From Cardinalis cardinalis (taxonomy: Eukaryota > Chordata > Aves > Passeriformes > Cardinalidae), in the NCBI GenBank assembly GCA_014549065.1, contig JACDOX010000051.1, positions 1,141,150 through 1,205,149 on the forward strand: DNA of 64,000 bases, written 5' to 3'. Below, piece by piece: positions 22,751 to 35,655 of this stretch. Position numbers and translations under genes: made by a program. Within the stretch, counting starts at the first letter, position 1; each line of letters begins with the position of its first letter. Below the pieces are notes generated by a model. It did no database searches. It was not told the DNA's origin and was given only the letters and a program-made list of their open reading frames with translations.

Positions 22751-25700
22751 CCACAGCCCCAAATATCTGCTCATGGATGGGCAAATCACACACAGAGCTG
22801 AGGGGCTGATACAGGAAGGGAGAAGCACTGAAAAGGGGCCTCTGCACTGACATCTTTCCACAGGACCCTTCACTGCTGGTGTTACTCCACTGCTGCTCCT
22901 CTGGGACTCCAGGGGTTTGGATGCCATCACCAGCACAAACCACATTGAACAGTTTTATCATCAAGGTCAACAGTGCCATTGAAATACTTCCAGGCATCAG
23001 TCCTCCACTCCTAATGGAAAGCAACACAAAATAAATAAGCTGACTGTTTGAGCAGCTAAAGAAGAGGCAGGAGAAGGACAGGACAGGATGGCACGTTTGT
23101 CTCATCTGTCTGGTTTTCAGGAGGGTGTGAATCTGTCTGTCCTACAGGCAGTTCAATAGCCAGAGAAGCATTAGAGGAAACAATACAGAGTTTTGCTGAA
23201 CAATTTGTCTGAAGTGGCTTTTTCCAGGAGCTGCAGTCCTGAAGGAATTGCCTCCAAAGCTGCTGTCCTGGGACATGGCTGCAACACCTTGCTGTGGCTC
23301 TGCCTTGCTCTAGAGCTGGAAAGGGGGTGTGGAACAGTGGGTCCTCATTATTGCCCTGCCTAATCCCCCTGAAAGGCTTTGGCTGAGCCCAGAACCCAGT
23401 GCCAGCCCCGTTTTAAGAGCTGCTGATGAAGGAGGAGGTTTGTTTGCAATCAGCCAAACTCCCCTGGCTGTTTCACCCCCATGACAATCACTCCATTTTC
23501 TGTCCACAAAACCTTCTCTTCTGTCACTGATTTCTATTAAAGAAAACCACAATGAAAGCAAGAACAGAGGCAAGGCCTGGTAGAAGATTAGCATTGGAGG
23601 TGGCTCTTGGTGGAGGTTTAATTCCACTGAGCTCGGATTTATCAATGAGTAGGGACGCAGGAGCTGGAGCACCAAAGATCTGGAGAAGCCTCTGACACCC
23701 CAAAAGCTCAACAGGACTGCTGGCTGAAGAGATTGTGGCATCTGAACATCCCTTACTCATGGTTTTATCTGATCACAACCCTTCCTACAGGTTTATTCCT
23801 GTTGTTACCCAGTTCTTAGCCACTAGCAATGAAAATCAGTTACCTTTGCATTTTTTTTCTTTTTACCAGAAGAAAACCAGAAAAACCAGCAGCACAAACC
23901 AGACAATGGAAGAGAAAGGGATGTAAATCAACAGGAAATATTTTAGGGCTGCAGAGAAAGCAGTGTAGATGGGTGAATGGGGCTGGAGGGTCAGCAGCAG
24001 CAGATGTTGGGAATGAATGGGATGGGAAACAATGGCTCAGGAGGGATGGGCAGGTTGTCGTGATAAGTCTTGTGGATAGTTTACTAAATTCTCTTTAGAG
24101 TGTAAACATTTTGTTCAGGCACTGCTAAAAAGATTTAAGAGAACTGTGTAAAAATGTTCTCTGCTCTATAAAATGCTACTGCTCTGCCTTTCTTGTCTGG
24201 AGAGCAAAATAAATGAGAGCTACAAAAACACTGTTGCAACCAGCACCACACACACCATTTTTCAATTGTTGAAACAACTGGACTGTGTACTTCTCCTCTT
24301 CGTGAGGGAAAGAAATTACAGGGAGGGGGAGACAGCACTTTGGAGGGTCCTAAAGTGCTGTGACAAAGGGTGTCACTTGGGATCTTCTTGCCTCCTTCTG
24401 GGCCTTAATTGTATGAAGATGCATCATGTGGTTGCAAAGCTCATTAGCAAAATTAATTCACTGTGCTCTATTCATTTGTTACAATCCTGACATAAAGCCA
24501 CGGAGCATTTTGCATCTGGAGCTGTTTGAAAACAAAGCCACTCTCCAAATACTTTCTTGGGTTTCTTTTAGCAGAGTATAAATCGGATGTGCAGGGAAAC
24601 CACAGATCCTCTCTGTGGAGGGATGTCCCCTTCACAGTGAACAGATAAATGTACAAACAGCAACAGAATGAGGAGCAAAAGGGCACATGAGACTAACTTA
24701 GGCTCAAAGATACCTGGCTTTGTGTGGCTTTGCACAGAGACATCTTCTGCTTAGGAGGGGAACACAAGTGGGGAGCCCTGACTTCCCAAATCCAGGGGTT
24801 TGTAACCATAGCCAATCCCACAGATTTTCCTGCCCTGCTGAAATGAAAAACCTGGTGCCTTTCCGGAAGGATGTTGGCTGAAATCACAGAGGGATCCAGC
24901 TTTTCTCACCTCAACAGCAGGACATGTCTGTGAGCTGACAAAGGTGGTCATCACACCTCGAGGGACTCAAAGCAAGATTCACCCAATCAAGGTGATTGAA
25001 CCCAGAATTCTGCTACTGATGGGAGAGATAACCAGAATTAGGGTGGAGATGAACAAACCTTCTCCTGCCATGCTAAGCAGAAATCCAGGCACAGCAACTC
25101 CTCATCACAATCAAAGTCGCTCTTTTATTTTTTATTTAAGTCTAAGATTTTGGTGAAACCTTTCACCGCCAGGGTAACTTTCTAATTTGGAGCAAATCAA
25201 ACCTAATAAAAGTAAGCTTTGAACACTACATGGATGGACTCATGGGTGCTCATTGGATTTCTCACCCTGGGAAATTCAACAGGAATTTGCTCCAAAACCA
25301 TTAACAGGTTCTTGTGCAAGACACTCCTCCTGCCCTTAATTAGCTCTTTGTGTGGGCATTTATTTATCTACAGACATGAAACCACGGCCAGACCCCCAGA
25401 TAACATCAGTAAATCCAACTCCAACTCCCTTTCTACCCAGCCCAGAACTCCAAGCTGCAGATAACAAACTCCCAACTCGTGGGTGGTTCCCAACCCTTGG
25501 CTGTCGTTTTCCTGCTTGGTACAGTTTTGTGATTTAATTGCTTTTTCAGGGATATTTCTTTTTTTTTTTCCTTTTAACAACTCCAGTTGCTCTGGGAAGA
25601 GTCAGTTGTCATGACTCCCTGCTTTTAAGGCTTCTGCTGCCACGTTGCCTGACAATAGGAGGAACAGAGGACCAAAGCAGACAGGGGGGAAAAAAGCTTA

Positions 25701-26376
25701 ATTATAGCCCAGACTGCCTCTCTCTCTAAGGTGAAGGGAATGTAAATTATAATTCTTGGATACAAAATCAAACAGAATTACTTATCTCTTGAAATCCCCA
25801 CTGATCTGGCCGCTGCAGTTAAGCAACCAACCTGCTGCCTTATTATTCCAGTGACATACTGCTGCAGGAGAAACTCCCAGGCACAGCAATAAACCAGCAA
25901 AAATGCAGGAGATGGCTCAAGATTCCCCTCCTCTCCCTTTCCCAGGTAGCTTTCCATATTTCTCTTTTCAATTAAATCATATCTGGCACCTTTCCCCTGA
26001 ATTTTTAACGAGTTTGTTTTAGGGAGAAATATGACCAAGTGACCCTTGGAACAGCAGAGAGAGGAGAAATTAGAACATGGCCAGAGTGCAGCAGGGAAAG
26101 CCTGAATTAGGATTTCTGCTTCGTTGAACTGGTTATTATCTGGAGAGACCTGGTGGCTTCCAGTTCTCCTGTTGTGTTTTAGACCTAGAAATCTCTGCAG
26201 TTTTGATGCTGCCTGGAGAGGGATGGTCAATATTGCACATGGTTTACTCACATGATGGAATAAATAAATCCATGGCTCATCTGAGCCTCTCACTGCAGCA
26301 GCAATTTATAGAGCTGGAGGAACAGAGAGGTGCTCATGGCAAAAAGACCACACACTCCTTAATTTCCTATTCCTTG
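22751..26376. other. Single-copy sequence
   Basis: No exon, RNA gene or mobile element was recognised. The part at 24395-24500 is AT-rich with CTTAATTG, ATTAGCAAAATTAATTC and TTTGTTAC words and might be regulatory. Confidence 0.5.
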
Positions 26377-26406
26377 ATTTCCTACTCCTTTAAGGGAGTA
26401 GGAAAA
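26377..26406. repeat. Short inverted repeat (11-bp arms, 6-nt loop)
   Basis: The arm TTTCCTACTCC at 26378-26388 pairs perfectly with GGAGTAGGAAA at 26395-26405. A degenerate direct copy of the left arm (TTTCCTATTCC, 26363-26373) lies just upstream. No T tract follows and no gene is near, so this is not a bacterial-type terminator. Confidence 0.85.
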
Positions 26407-29400
26407 ACTGAAAGGATCAGGCCAGAGAAAGAAAAATGCCATTGAGGGGAGATACAAAGAGTCTGGAGAAGATGAACAGGAAATAAATCTACCAAATCCC
26501 CACTTTTTTGCCCTTCTAATGCTTGGTGAGGGTGCCAGCTTTGGTGGGACCCAAGGCAAAGGCTGACACGAGGGTGTGAGGGAGAAAAGCCCATTTCCAT
26601 TTCGCAGGGCAGCTGTGATTTCAACCTCACTGAAAGCATCACAAGGGGCTGGGGAGCTCAGAGGGTGGCACACACCACACTGGGCTTCGTGACATTTCTA
26701 TTGCAGGGCTGGGAACGAGGCATCCGAGGATCAGGGATCATAAACTGTAAACATGAAATTCAGCAGGGGAGCTGCAGCCTCAAAACACAAACCAACCCTC
26801 CCTGGGAGCGTTCAGCCGCGTTTTCAAAGCCGCACATGGAAAAAAAAGAAAAACAAAACCCAAAAAACCAAAACAACTCTTCAGCCACGGGTGACAAATG
26901 CATGGAGAGATGAGGGAGGGAACATTGGGATCATTCCCAAACTCTCCTGTGAGTGCAGGTGAGCACTCTCCCTGAGTGTCAGCTGGGATCTGGGCAGTGA
27001 GCTTGGATTATGCCTTGGAAAAAGGGAACATTCTATGTTACTTTACAGGCATTGGTTACTTTGGTCTTTCTCAGTATTTAAATCTTGCTCCTGTCATATT
27101 TGAGTGACTCTTTCAGGAGCTTTTTGGCTCAAACAACTCATCTTTATTGACAATTCTCTTTCCCCTCCCCTCCAGATACTCCATTGAAAGAAAACCCTGA
27201 TTTCCCACCAGCAAACCTCTCTGTCATCATGTTATGCATTGTTCTGCTTCAGGGTGACCAAAAAACAACTCAGAGGCAAATCTGACTGATCTCCCCTGAA
27301 ACTGTGAAACCAGTGAGAAAAAATTTCCACTGCCCAGCTGCCCTCTCCCCTCCACCCCATGCAGAATGTTAAATAACATTAAATAAACCATCCCTGCAGC
27401 CCCTGCCAGCCCACACCTTGAGGCAGCTCCCCAGCACTGCTCTGCACCCCCAGGTTTTCTTTGCTGGTTCACAGGGAGGGGAGGGATTTCTGTGAATGGA
27501 GCCCAGGGTATTCCCTTTGCAGATCTGCATGGGCTCAGCACTGCAGCTCTTTTTATGGGAGCGGATCCAGGGATTTAGGAGCAAAATGCTTTCTCCTTTC
27601 ACCCTTTACAGGATATACTTTGGAGGCAAGGAAGAAATTATAAGATCTTGGGGAATAAAAAGGTGTGGGGTAACTGGGCTTCTCCCCACCCCAGGCTGCA
27701 CAGGATTCCTGAAGAGGCTCCTGGGGCACCTGCAGAAGGACGATTTGCTGCCCTCACTCCTGCTGGGAAGATGCTCTGCATGGCCCGTGAGGCACACAGG
27801 GGCACATCTGAGAGTTCCACAGGTTAAAAACCTGACCGTGGCCATGTCAGCATCCCTGCCCGCCCCGAGAGCTGAGGCAGGGAGAGATTGAACACACAAC
27901 AGCAATGCTGCCATGGACACTTGTCCCTGCTCACACTCAAATCCACGCGCACTTGTGCAAAGCAAAAATCACTGGAGAAAGTAACAAAGAGAAATATCCA
28001 TGGTCTGTGTTTCTCCCTGATTTCTTGCCTCATCCTTTATTGCATAATTCACTTTCCCAGTGGCATTAACTGTTCCTCAGGCATCACCTTAGCAGTTTAA
28101 ACATGAGGTGGGTCTAATATATTCTAAAATATAACAGCAAAGAAGCTGTTCTGCAGAGCAGGCTCACAGGGAAAGATCTGATAGAACCAACCCCCTCCCC
28201 TTTTTTTTTCCCCCTCCTATCAATCTCAGTCCTTTTATTTCCAGTTCATACCTCAAAGAAAATGAGAGAATTAAATTAATTAGCTCCTGGTAATGGGGAT
28301 TATCATTTTATCTGTTCGACAGAACTCTACCCATACAAATGAGACTCTGCACCAAAACTTCTTGGCCACAGCTTGGATCGTTGCAGCAGAGCTTGAGGCA
28401 CAAAAATACCCATCAGAGGGACAGAGAGACTAAATTTATCCCTCAGGACAGCCTGGCCATGCAAACCACCCATTCAGCTCAGGAAATCACACAGCATCCA
28501 CAAATTCCCTCGCAGAGGATCAGAAGGAAGGAAGGAGACAGCCCCAAGTACTGATGTTGTGTAACAACAAATGTTTCTATGGAGACTCTCCAGCCACTCT
28601 CAAAGGAAGGCAGAAATGCTGTTTCTTCCCTGCTGCTGAGCAAATTGTGGATGGAGTCTGGGGGGGCTGGCACCTCTGGTGTTAGCCCAGAGATGGAGCA
28701 GCCCTGGTGACACAGTTGGGGCTCCTGGGGGGACAATCCTGACAGGAACCCCCTGTACCACCTCCCCAAGGCAAAGGAAGTCATGGCAATGCAGAGCAGG
28801 CTCTGCCAGAGGAGCCTGCAGAGCTGGCAGGGAGAACACTGAATTCTGGGTGTAATTCACTCTCACCACGCCACAGATACAGGCCAAAAGGAGTCTCAGT
28901 GGGACCTCACCTCCTTCTGCACATCCTTCCTTTACCGGGGCAAAACTCCCCCACTTGATGGATCAGTGGTGGTGGGTGGCTGAAAAACTCCTGAATGACT
29001 CCAAATTCTTATTCACAGCTCCCCTGACAAAGCAGATGAGCAGTGAAAGCACAGTTATTACAAACCCAGCATGTTTTTGTAGGAGATGTTCCTCTGTACA
29101 GAGCGGTCACCTTGCACTGCACACAAACCACGACGTGGATTCTCACTCCCTCTGGCCTTTTGAGGCAACTCTGCTCATTTTGTGTTTGGGTGGCTGGGAG
29201 GGGGCATAACCAACAGGTTCCACCCTATAGAAGGGAAGGACAGACTGGAAAAGCAGGATAAGAAGGTGCAGAGATGTTTCCCCTGAGATCTCCTTTGGAA
29301 AACTGGAGTCAGTTCCACTCCAGGGCGTTACAACACAACGGGAAGTGCAGAAGCTCCCAAATCTCCAGGATCCTCCAGATTCTGCTGGAAAGGAGAGAGG

Positions 29401-30819
29401 GAGAAAGGAGGGATCTGCAGGCCCAGGCAGAGAGGTGGGAACCTCCTATGGATGGAGATTAATCACATCAAACCAGTGCAAAAAAGCTGCAAGAGCCCTT
29501 TGGGAGAGATGCTCACACACACAAGGCTGACAGGGCTGAAACAGAGAGGGACAGCTCACTCTCACACAGAGCAAAAGTCCCTAAAATCCCTGCCTGGTGA
29601 GGCCACACATTCCCATACCCACTGCCCCTTCCAAGAGCCTGGTTTTCACAGTTAGCTTAGAGCTTGCCCAGCTCCACACAACGAAGAGAACTCAGAGACA
29701 GAAAACCCTGCAGGTTTTAAGGAAGAACATCCTTAAGAACAAATCAGCCTCCACTCAAATATACCAGAAAAAGCATTTCCAGAGGGACTCCTGACCCCCA
29801 CTTTGCTGCTCCTGAGGCTCCTGGGAGTCACACATCTGCAGCTCAGGGTGTTTTGGCTGTTTTGCCTCCGTGGCAGAACTGAGAGTGCCTACTCAGCCAA
29901 TTCCTGGTGCATTCCAGGCTGTTGGAGCACTTCATCTTCACGACAGCCCTGGTTTCTCCGTGTGCCATCACACGTTTATGTACATTAACCTTGTGCTAAA
30001 TTCCAAAGGCTGGGAGCAACCACCTAAATCATGCTAATTAAGACAAATTACTGGAGTGCTCTGAAGAACGCTGGGAAATGCATTTTGCTGCATGGCACAA
30101 TAATGAAAACAAAGCTTGATTCCATAACGCTGTTAAGTGTGCTTATTTCCAGCCCTTTATTTTCTCTGGTCTTTTTTGGTTTCTAAAAAATCTCTTCCTT
30201 GCCCTTCAAGGATAAAATTTAAATTAATCCCCCCTGCAAGACCTCAAAGAAAGTTCATCCTCGCTGGAAGATGTCATTCAGGAAAAGTCAATGGAACAAA
30301 TCCATCCCCAGGTACAACAGCTGAGTTCTGCAGAGCCGCACCATGATCAGCACAGCCCAGGCTGGAGAGGTGAATTCTCCTTATTTCCCTGATTTCTGTG
30401 CTTCCCTGGCACCATAGGTAGGCTCCAAAGAGGCAGGAGCAGCCCACTGGGATGAAGACACCCCAAGGGTTCAGGAATGGTGCAATACCTGAACAGCCCT
30501 CCTGTCCTGTTTCCACTGCTCTGGGGATTTATAAAAGATGAACTCTAAATTTGCATGTGCAAATGTCCCCAGTAATGAGGCTGCAACAGCAGGACCTTAG
30601 AAATGGATCCCACACCAATTCCAATTCCATTTCTTCATGCTGCCAAGAAAAAGGAAACAACTTCCCATTCCCAGCTGACCTGAGCAGTCCATCACTCTAA
30701 AGACGTTAAATGGAGATAAAAGAGCAGCATGAAAGGGGGACACACCTGAGCTTTGCACATGGAATTATAAACAGGATGGCACAGAGGATGTAAAGGGTCC
30801 CTGCATACAGCAGAAATTA
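26407..30819. other. Single-copy sequence
   Basis: Nothing coding was recognised. An A-rich low-complexity tract lies at 26838-26876. The part at 29990-30130 is AT-rich with a CATGCTAATTAAG homeodomain-type word and could be a regulatory block. Confidence 0.5.
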
Positions 30820-31145
30820 ATTTTCTCCTAGCAAAGGACCCTCTAATTATACTTCTACGTCACCTTTTTCTCTCTGCCACATAATCAAACTTGCAGTTGC
30901 TGCTCTGGAAGTGCACTCTTTTTCTCAAATGCTGGGAGAAACATCTCTAAATTATCATCAGAAAGAAGATAATGGATGCTGACTGCTCCCTGAAAGTAAT
31001 TTTTTGAGTTTTCTTTTTCTGAGCAGGAGCTAAACAGTGTCTAGTGATGTTCATTAAGCAGTCAGCATCCTCCTCGGAGGAGCTGACGTCAGTTTGCAGC
31101 CCCGGACCTGCAATTATCATCCACATTGAAGTGGATGCTGCCTAG
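30820..31145. promoter_or_regulatory. Candidate regulatory block with a perfect CRE
   Basis: Positions 31084-31091 are TGACGTCA, the full palindromic cAMP-response element bound by CREB/ATF factors. The near-palindrome CTCCTCGGAGGAG lies just before it. The flanks are AT-rich and single-copy, with CTAATTATAC and ATTATCATC words. No transcription start was recognised nearby. Function is inference. Confidence 0.3.
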
Positions 31146-32035
31146 TTACAGCACGCTGGGAAGTCTGAAAGGATCTGGCTGACACCAGCTGCCCTCCCTC
31201 AAAAATTTTAAAGTGGGAGGTAGAAAATGAGAACTAGACAAATCTACTCGCTTGTGACCTTGGAAAAAAATTTCCTGGGTCATGTTTTCCCCCCTCTGCC
31301 ACCCCTGACTGTGTTCATCCCTCCTCTGCTTGCAGGGAGGCAAGTGAGTGATGCAGTCAATTTAAAGTCAGTTTAGATAAGCATCTGAACTTCTGGATCT
31401 AAACTCCACACCTCAGGAGTGCTTCAAAGCCACGCTCATCAATACACAGTGGGGAAAAAAAAGCTTTTCCTCTGTCAGAAAAATACCCAGCAAAACTCTC
31501 TGCCGTCATTAGCAGAGTCAGGATGGGAACAGAATTCCAGGAACAGTCTGGGGGTGAACTGGCAGAAAAGACTCTGAAGGTGACCATGTAAACTCCATTT
31601 CCCCAAGTTTTCTACCATTAAAGCCAGAAGGTTTAATCACAGCTGGATGAAACCACAGGATTAAAATGTCACCCTCCTTTTGCACGTGGAGCCTGGCCTG
31701 TTAAATAAGCAAGTTGCCCCAAAGCACCTTGTGGGGTGGAACATTGAAAGATGACAAAATAAATTGGTTTATGGGTGCTGGGGGAGGGGGCTTGGCATGA
31801 GCATTGAATCAGAGGCTGGTGATGGCTTTTACCTTCCACCTTGCATGAGCTCAGCCATCCTTCTTGTGTGACACTTCCCACTAAGGACTCCCATTTGTTT
31901 GATGAATATCTAAACTCCATCAGACATTGCTGCTCTTGTTGTTTTCTAACCATCTTACTAACATTTTGTTGCTATTAACTTCCATAAATTACAGCCTGGT
32001 ATTTGCATTCATAGCACTCAGCCATCCATCACTTA

Positions 32036-32038
<3 letters not shown>
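31146..32038. other. Single-copy sequence
   Basis: No supported gene or repeat was seen between the candidate CRE block and the poly(T) run. Confidence 0.5.

Positions 32039-32073
<35 letters not shown>
32039..32073. repeat. Poly(T) run of 35
   Basis: An uninterrupted run of 35 T is present. It could be the poly(A) tail of a retrocopy on the - strand, but the bases that follow to the right are not recognisable as a transcript. Confidence 0.95.
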
Positions 32074-32813
32074 CTGAGAGAACCACAATTATCCACCTCC
32101 TGCAAGGACCTTATTTCCTACCTATTCTCTATTTTGCACTATTAGGGAGGCATGAATTTAAATCAAAGCATTGCTTAGGGCAGAGGGGTGGTGTCTCCTT
32201 TTCTTCCTCTGCTTTCTCTTCCAGTCAACCCCACAAACAAACATCACAAAGAGCATCAGAAAATGCTGGAAATTCAGGTGGTAGAAATTAAAGAACAGTT
32301 CCAGTTTCTAAGTTGTTTATCTGCCTAAAGCTGCAGGATTTCTTGGGAGGATGATCAAAGATACCTGAGCAATGGAGGTGCCAAAGGATATCTAATGTTT
32401 AAAAATCCCTCTGGACATCTTATGGATGGCCCACAGTTTGATTTATTGTGTCAGACACATCCCCCCTGTGTTTCAGACTCAGTAGAGATGACATGAATCA
32501 CTTAATTCTCCATTGAAATGCAGGATCTGCTGGGTGGAAGGCTGGATATGGATTTTCTTTCAGGGCATTTCATGAAAAGAAATAAAGAAGAACTCTGTAA
32601 AGCCCTGAAATTACAGGTGGGATGTGACAATGCGGGATGAGGCTGGCCAGGACAATTTGCTGCTGGAAATTGTGCTCTGGGGGACTGGGTTTGCTTTGGC
32701 AGGACCTTGGCTTCATGAGCAAGCCCAGGGACAAAGAAGGATGGAAGGAGATGCTGATTTTCTGGCACTGGGAGAGAACCAGGGCAGTTTTTACCCAGAT
32801 CAGTCTGAGAACT
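32074..32813. other. Single-copy sequence
   Basis: I find no gene or recognised element here. Confidence 0.5.
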
Positions 32814-33427
32814 TGTCTTGGTTTGGAAAGACAGGAGTCTGCTAAGGAAGGCAGGAGTCTCCCCTGAAATGGAGAATGTAAACCCTCCCACCCCTCCAAA
32901 TTGCTATAAATTTTAAATTCAGGGGCTCTCAGGCAAAAGTATGGGAGCAGGAAATAACAGTTCTTTAATAGGGAAGAAAAAAAATAAAAGGGTAAAATAA
33001 ACAATGCCCTACACTAGAACAACACTGACAGAGTCAGAACCCAACCTGACACCGTGTGGGGTTTTGGTGGCAGTCCCATTGGAATTGTGGCTCAGCCCTC
33101 CTGCAGTGTCAGGGGTGGCTCTGCTGGAGCAGGGATCCTGTAGAGAAGGATGTATTCTTCCTCCAAAGACCCATGGGAAGAAGAGGCAGCTGCTGTTCCT
33201 CTGGGCAATCCAGTGCAGAAGCTGTGCTGGTGTTCCAGGATCTCCAGATTATATCCGGGTAGGAATGCTTGGCTCCTCCCTCTGGGCTCCCATCTCCCAA
33301 TGGGATGCTGTAGTTCTTATCAGCCATGCAGTGACATTCAACAGCTGTTATCAGCAATGTCCACTCCCAAGGGAGGAGTGAATGTGGTCACTCAAAGAGA
33401 AAGATAAAGCAAACTGCCCACCTGACA
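32814..33427 (-). mobile_element. Endogenous retrovirus LTR, family 1, copy B
   Basis: On the - strand this LTR of about 614 bp runs from TGTCAGGTGGGCAG to CCAAGACA. It contains GGAGGAGCCAAGCATTCCTAC followed by a TATA-like GATATAATC, then CAGGATCCCTGCT, ATTAAAG as a likely polyadenylation signal, and the conserved 3' block. Similarity to copy A continues some 20-40 bases past the start (CCATCTG), which may be residual internal sequence. No gag, pol or env frame is adjacent. No target-site duplication was seen, so one flank may have been deleted or rearranged. Confidence 0.88.
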
Positions 33428-35439
33428 AAGGTAACCTGCCACACAGATGGTAACGGAAAACATCTTGCACTGCAATCTTCAACAGAGCTGGGATTACTGA
33501 GGCTGCCGTGAGTGAGTCATCCTCTCACATCCTGAGGGTCATCAGGAGGGCACTTAATTAACTTCTGTGATGGGGCCACTGCAACAACCATGCCTGAAAC
33601 CCCCAACCCCAGCAAGAAACTCCTCCTCAGAGCACCACACTGCTGAAAACAAGCAGGAGGAGTGATTTTCTTTCCTGGCAGGTTATTTTCAGCCCGGATC
33701 ATCTCCGTGACCTGCTCTGCAGCACATCCCTGTGCTGCCAACACCCAGGTGACAGAGACAAGGCATGGCAAAGGTTCTGCTGGGCTGCTTGCTCATTTTC
33801 TGCACAGCCATTCTCGTGTCCTTCCCTCCCCAGGGGTCACTGCCAGCCCTGCTCAGGCAGAGCTGGCATGGGGAGGCAGCAGGAGGTGCCAGCCAGGCTG
33901 GGTTAATTCAGGTGCTCTGAGGCAGAGCTGGGCACATGAGGAAGCTTCCTGGGATGATTTATGCTGTCTCCAGGCATTCTGTGGAGACAGGATGTGTAAT
34001 AGACTGCGGGGAGGTTGAGCTCAGTGTTTTGTAAAGGGACGGCCTGTGTCACCATCTGTACTGTGCCTGAGCCCTGCCAAGGCAGCTGAGAATCACCCAG
34101 GGAGTTGGGGGCTGCTGTGCCTGTCAGCTCCTGAGGAGTGGGGGCACACAGGAGATCCCATCTCTAACTCAGAGCAGCAGCCCTGAAGGGTGGATTAGGC
34201 TGGGCTGGGGCTGAGGGGATGATCCTGGGGGAGGCAGAGGAGCTCAGGCAGCTGCTCTGCTCCTGCGCTCCCTGCCCAGCCTCATCACACTCAGCTGGCC
34301 CACAAGGGGACCAGGGGATAGAGCAGGGGTGGCTGTGTCCCCTCACCCCAGAGAGGTGCTGTCTGCCTCGATTTACCCCTTGAACCACAGATAAAGACGA
34401 GATTTAGGGCTCCCTGCAGCCTTGCAAGCACTCCCTGTCCATGCCAGGCACTTCTGCCCCACCCCAGGAGTTTGCTGGGATGTTCTGCAAAGGGGAAAGC
34501 TCTGGGTGCTGTTTCCATCCACACACCTGGGAAATGCCATGAATCCATTCCAGTGTGATTGTGAACTGCAAGCACAAGGCGCTGACTGCAGATCCACACA
34601 GATCTCCTCATGCAAAACCCTCACATGAGACAATCAAGGTTTCCAGCGCCCACAGATGCCAGCAGAGCATCTGGCCGGTGAGGACCAGCATGTTCATCCT
34701 GCCAGGAGCCTTCTGCAGGCAGAACCAGGCTGAGTGGGAAGGGCTGAGCCCTGAGAGCCAGCAGGGCCAGAGGATGCCCCCAAGCCACACTTCCTATCCC
34801 AGGGAGGTCCCTCCATGCCCCTCACACACAAACAACCTTCCAAGTATTGTCCTAAGACTCCACATTTTAGAGCTTTCCCTCTCCTTTGTCGCCAGAGTTC
34901 ACAAAAATGCTGAAACTGTTGTAATACTTCAATTGCTGTCCCTCCCTCCCCATTTATCCTTTAATTTACAGCTTCCTCCTCTTGCATTCTTATTTCAATC
35001 TTTTTTATCCCTCCAGCTTCAGAATGTTTGCCAGGTTTTGTATCTCTTCTTTTTATTTGATCATCATCTTCCTGTTCTATATTTGTGCTTGCAAACAGAC
35101 ACCTGCGTGCACACCCACACTGCCTGACTCAATCTTTGTTTTGTTTTCTGGCTTCATTTTGCACTTTCATTTGTCTCTCACCCTTCTTCAGTCCCTCTTC
35201 ATTTCTCCTTTTTATTGCTGGAGACTAAATTTTGTTGCCTGTTTAGGCTGTGTTCCTGTTATCTCAGATCCTCCTGTCTCCCAAAAACTTCTTTATGTCC
35301 ACAGATTTCCCTTTATTCCTTCTCTGCTCCTCTCTGTGACCCAAGAACAGCAACTTCTCTCCCCCACAATTTTCATTTTTCTGAGGACACACCACTCTGA
35401 TGCCCCTCTTGCCTGTCCTAACAACACATTAGAAATTCT
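33428..35439. other. Single-copy sequence, pyrimidine-rich near its end
   Basis: No gene was recognised. The part at 34935-35350 is pyrimidine-biased on the + strand, with many CTTC, TTTT and CCTC words and poor complexity, but it shows no repeat unit. Confidence 0.5.
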
Positions 35440-35655
35440 GTGAAAGTAATTCTGGAATATCCTGAGCTGGAAGGGACCCATGGGGATCATCCCAGCCCCC
35501 AGAATCCCACCCTGTCCATCCCTGGAGTGCTGTCCAAGCCCTCCTGGCAGCCTTAGGGCTGTGCCCATCCCTGGGGAGCCTGGGCAGTGCCAGCATCCTC
35601 TGGGGGAAGAAATTTCCCAAAATCCACCCTGAATGTATTCTCCACCCTAAATGTA
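35440..35655 (-). mobile_element. CR1 LINE fragment, 3' end
   Basis: The complement of a CR1 3' end is visible: ATTCTGGAATATCCTGAGC, TGGAAGGGACCCATGGGGAT, CATCCCTGGAGTGCTGTCC, then GGGCTGTGCCCATCCCTGGG, CCTGGGCAGTGCC and a GGGGGAAGAAATTTCCC block. It differs enough from the other copies to be a different CR1 subfamily. Confidence 0.85.

Noticed and set aside
32039..32160. Processed pseudogene on the - strand with a 35-base poly(A)
   Set aside because: The sequence next to the T run has no recognisable transcript similarity and no target duplication was seen.
21224..33427. A provirus bounded by family 1 LTRs
   Set aside because: The copies are in opposite orientation, and a 20-bp minisatellite and single-copy DNA lie between them.
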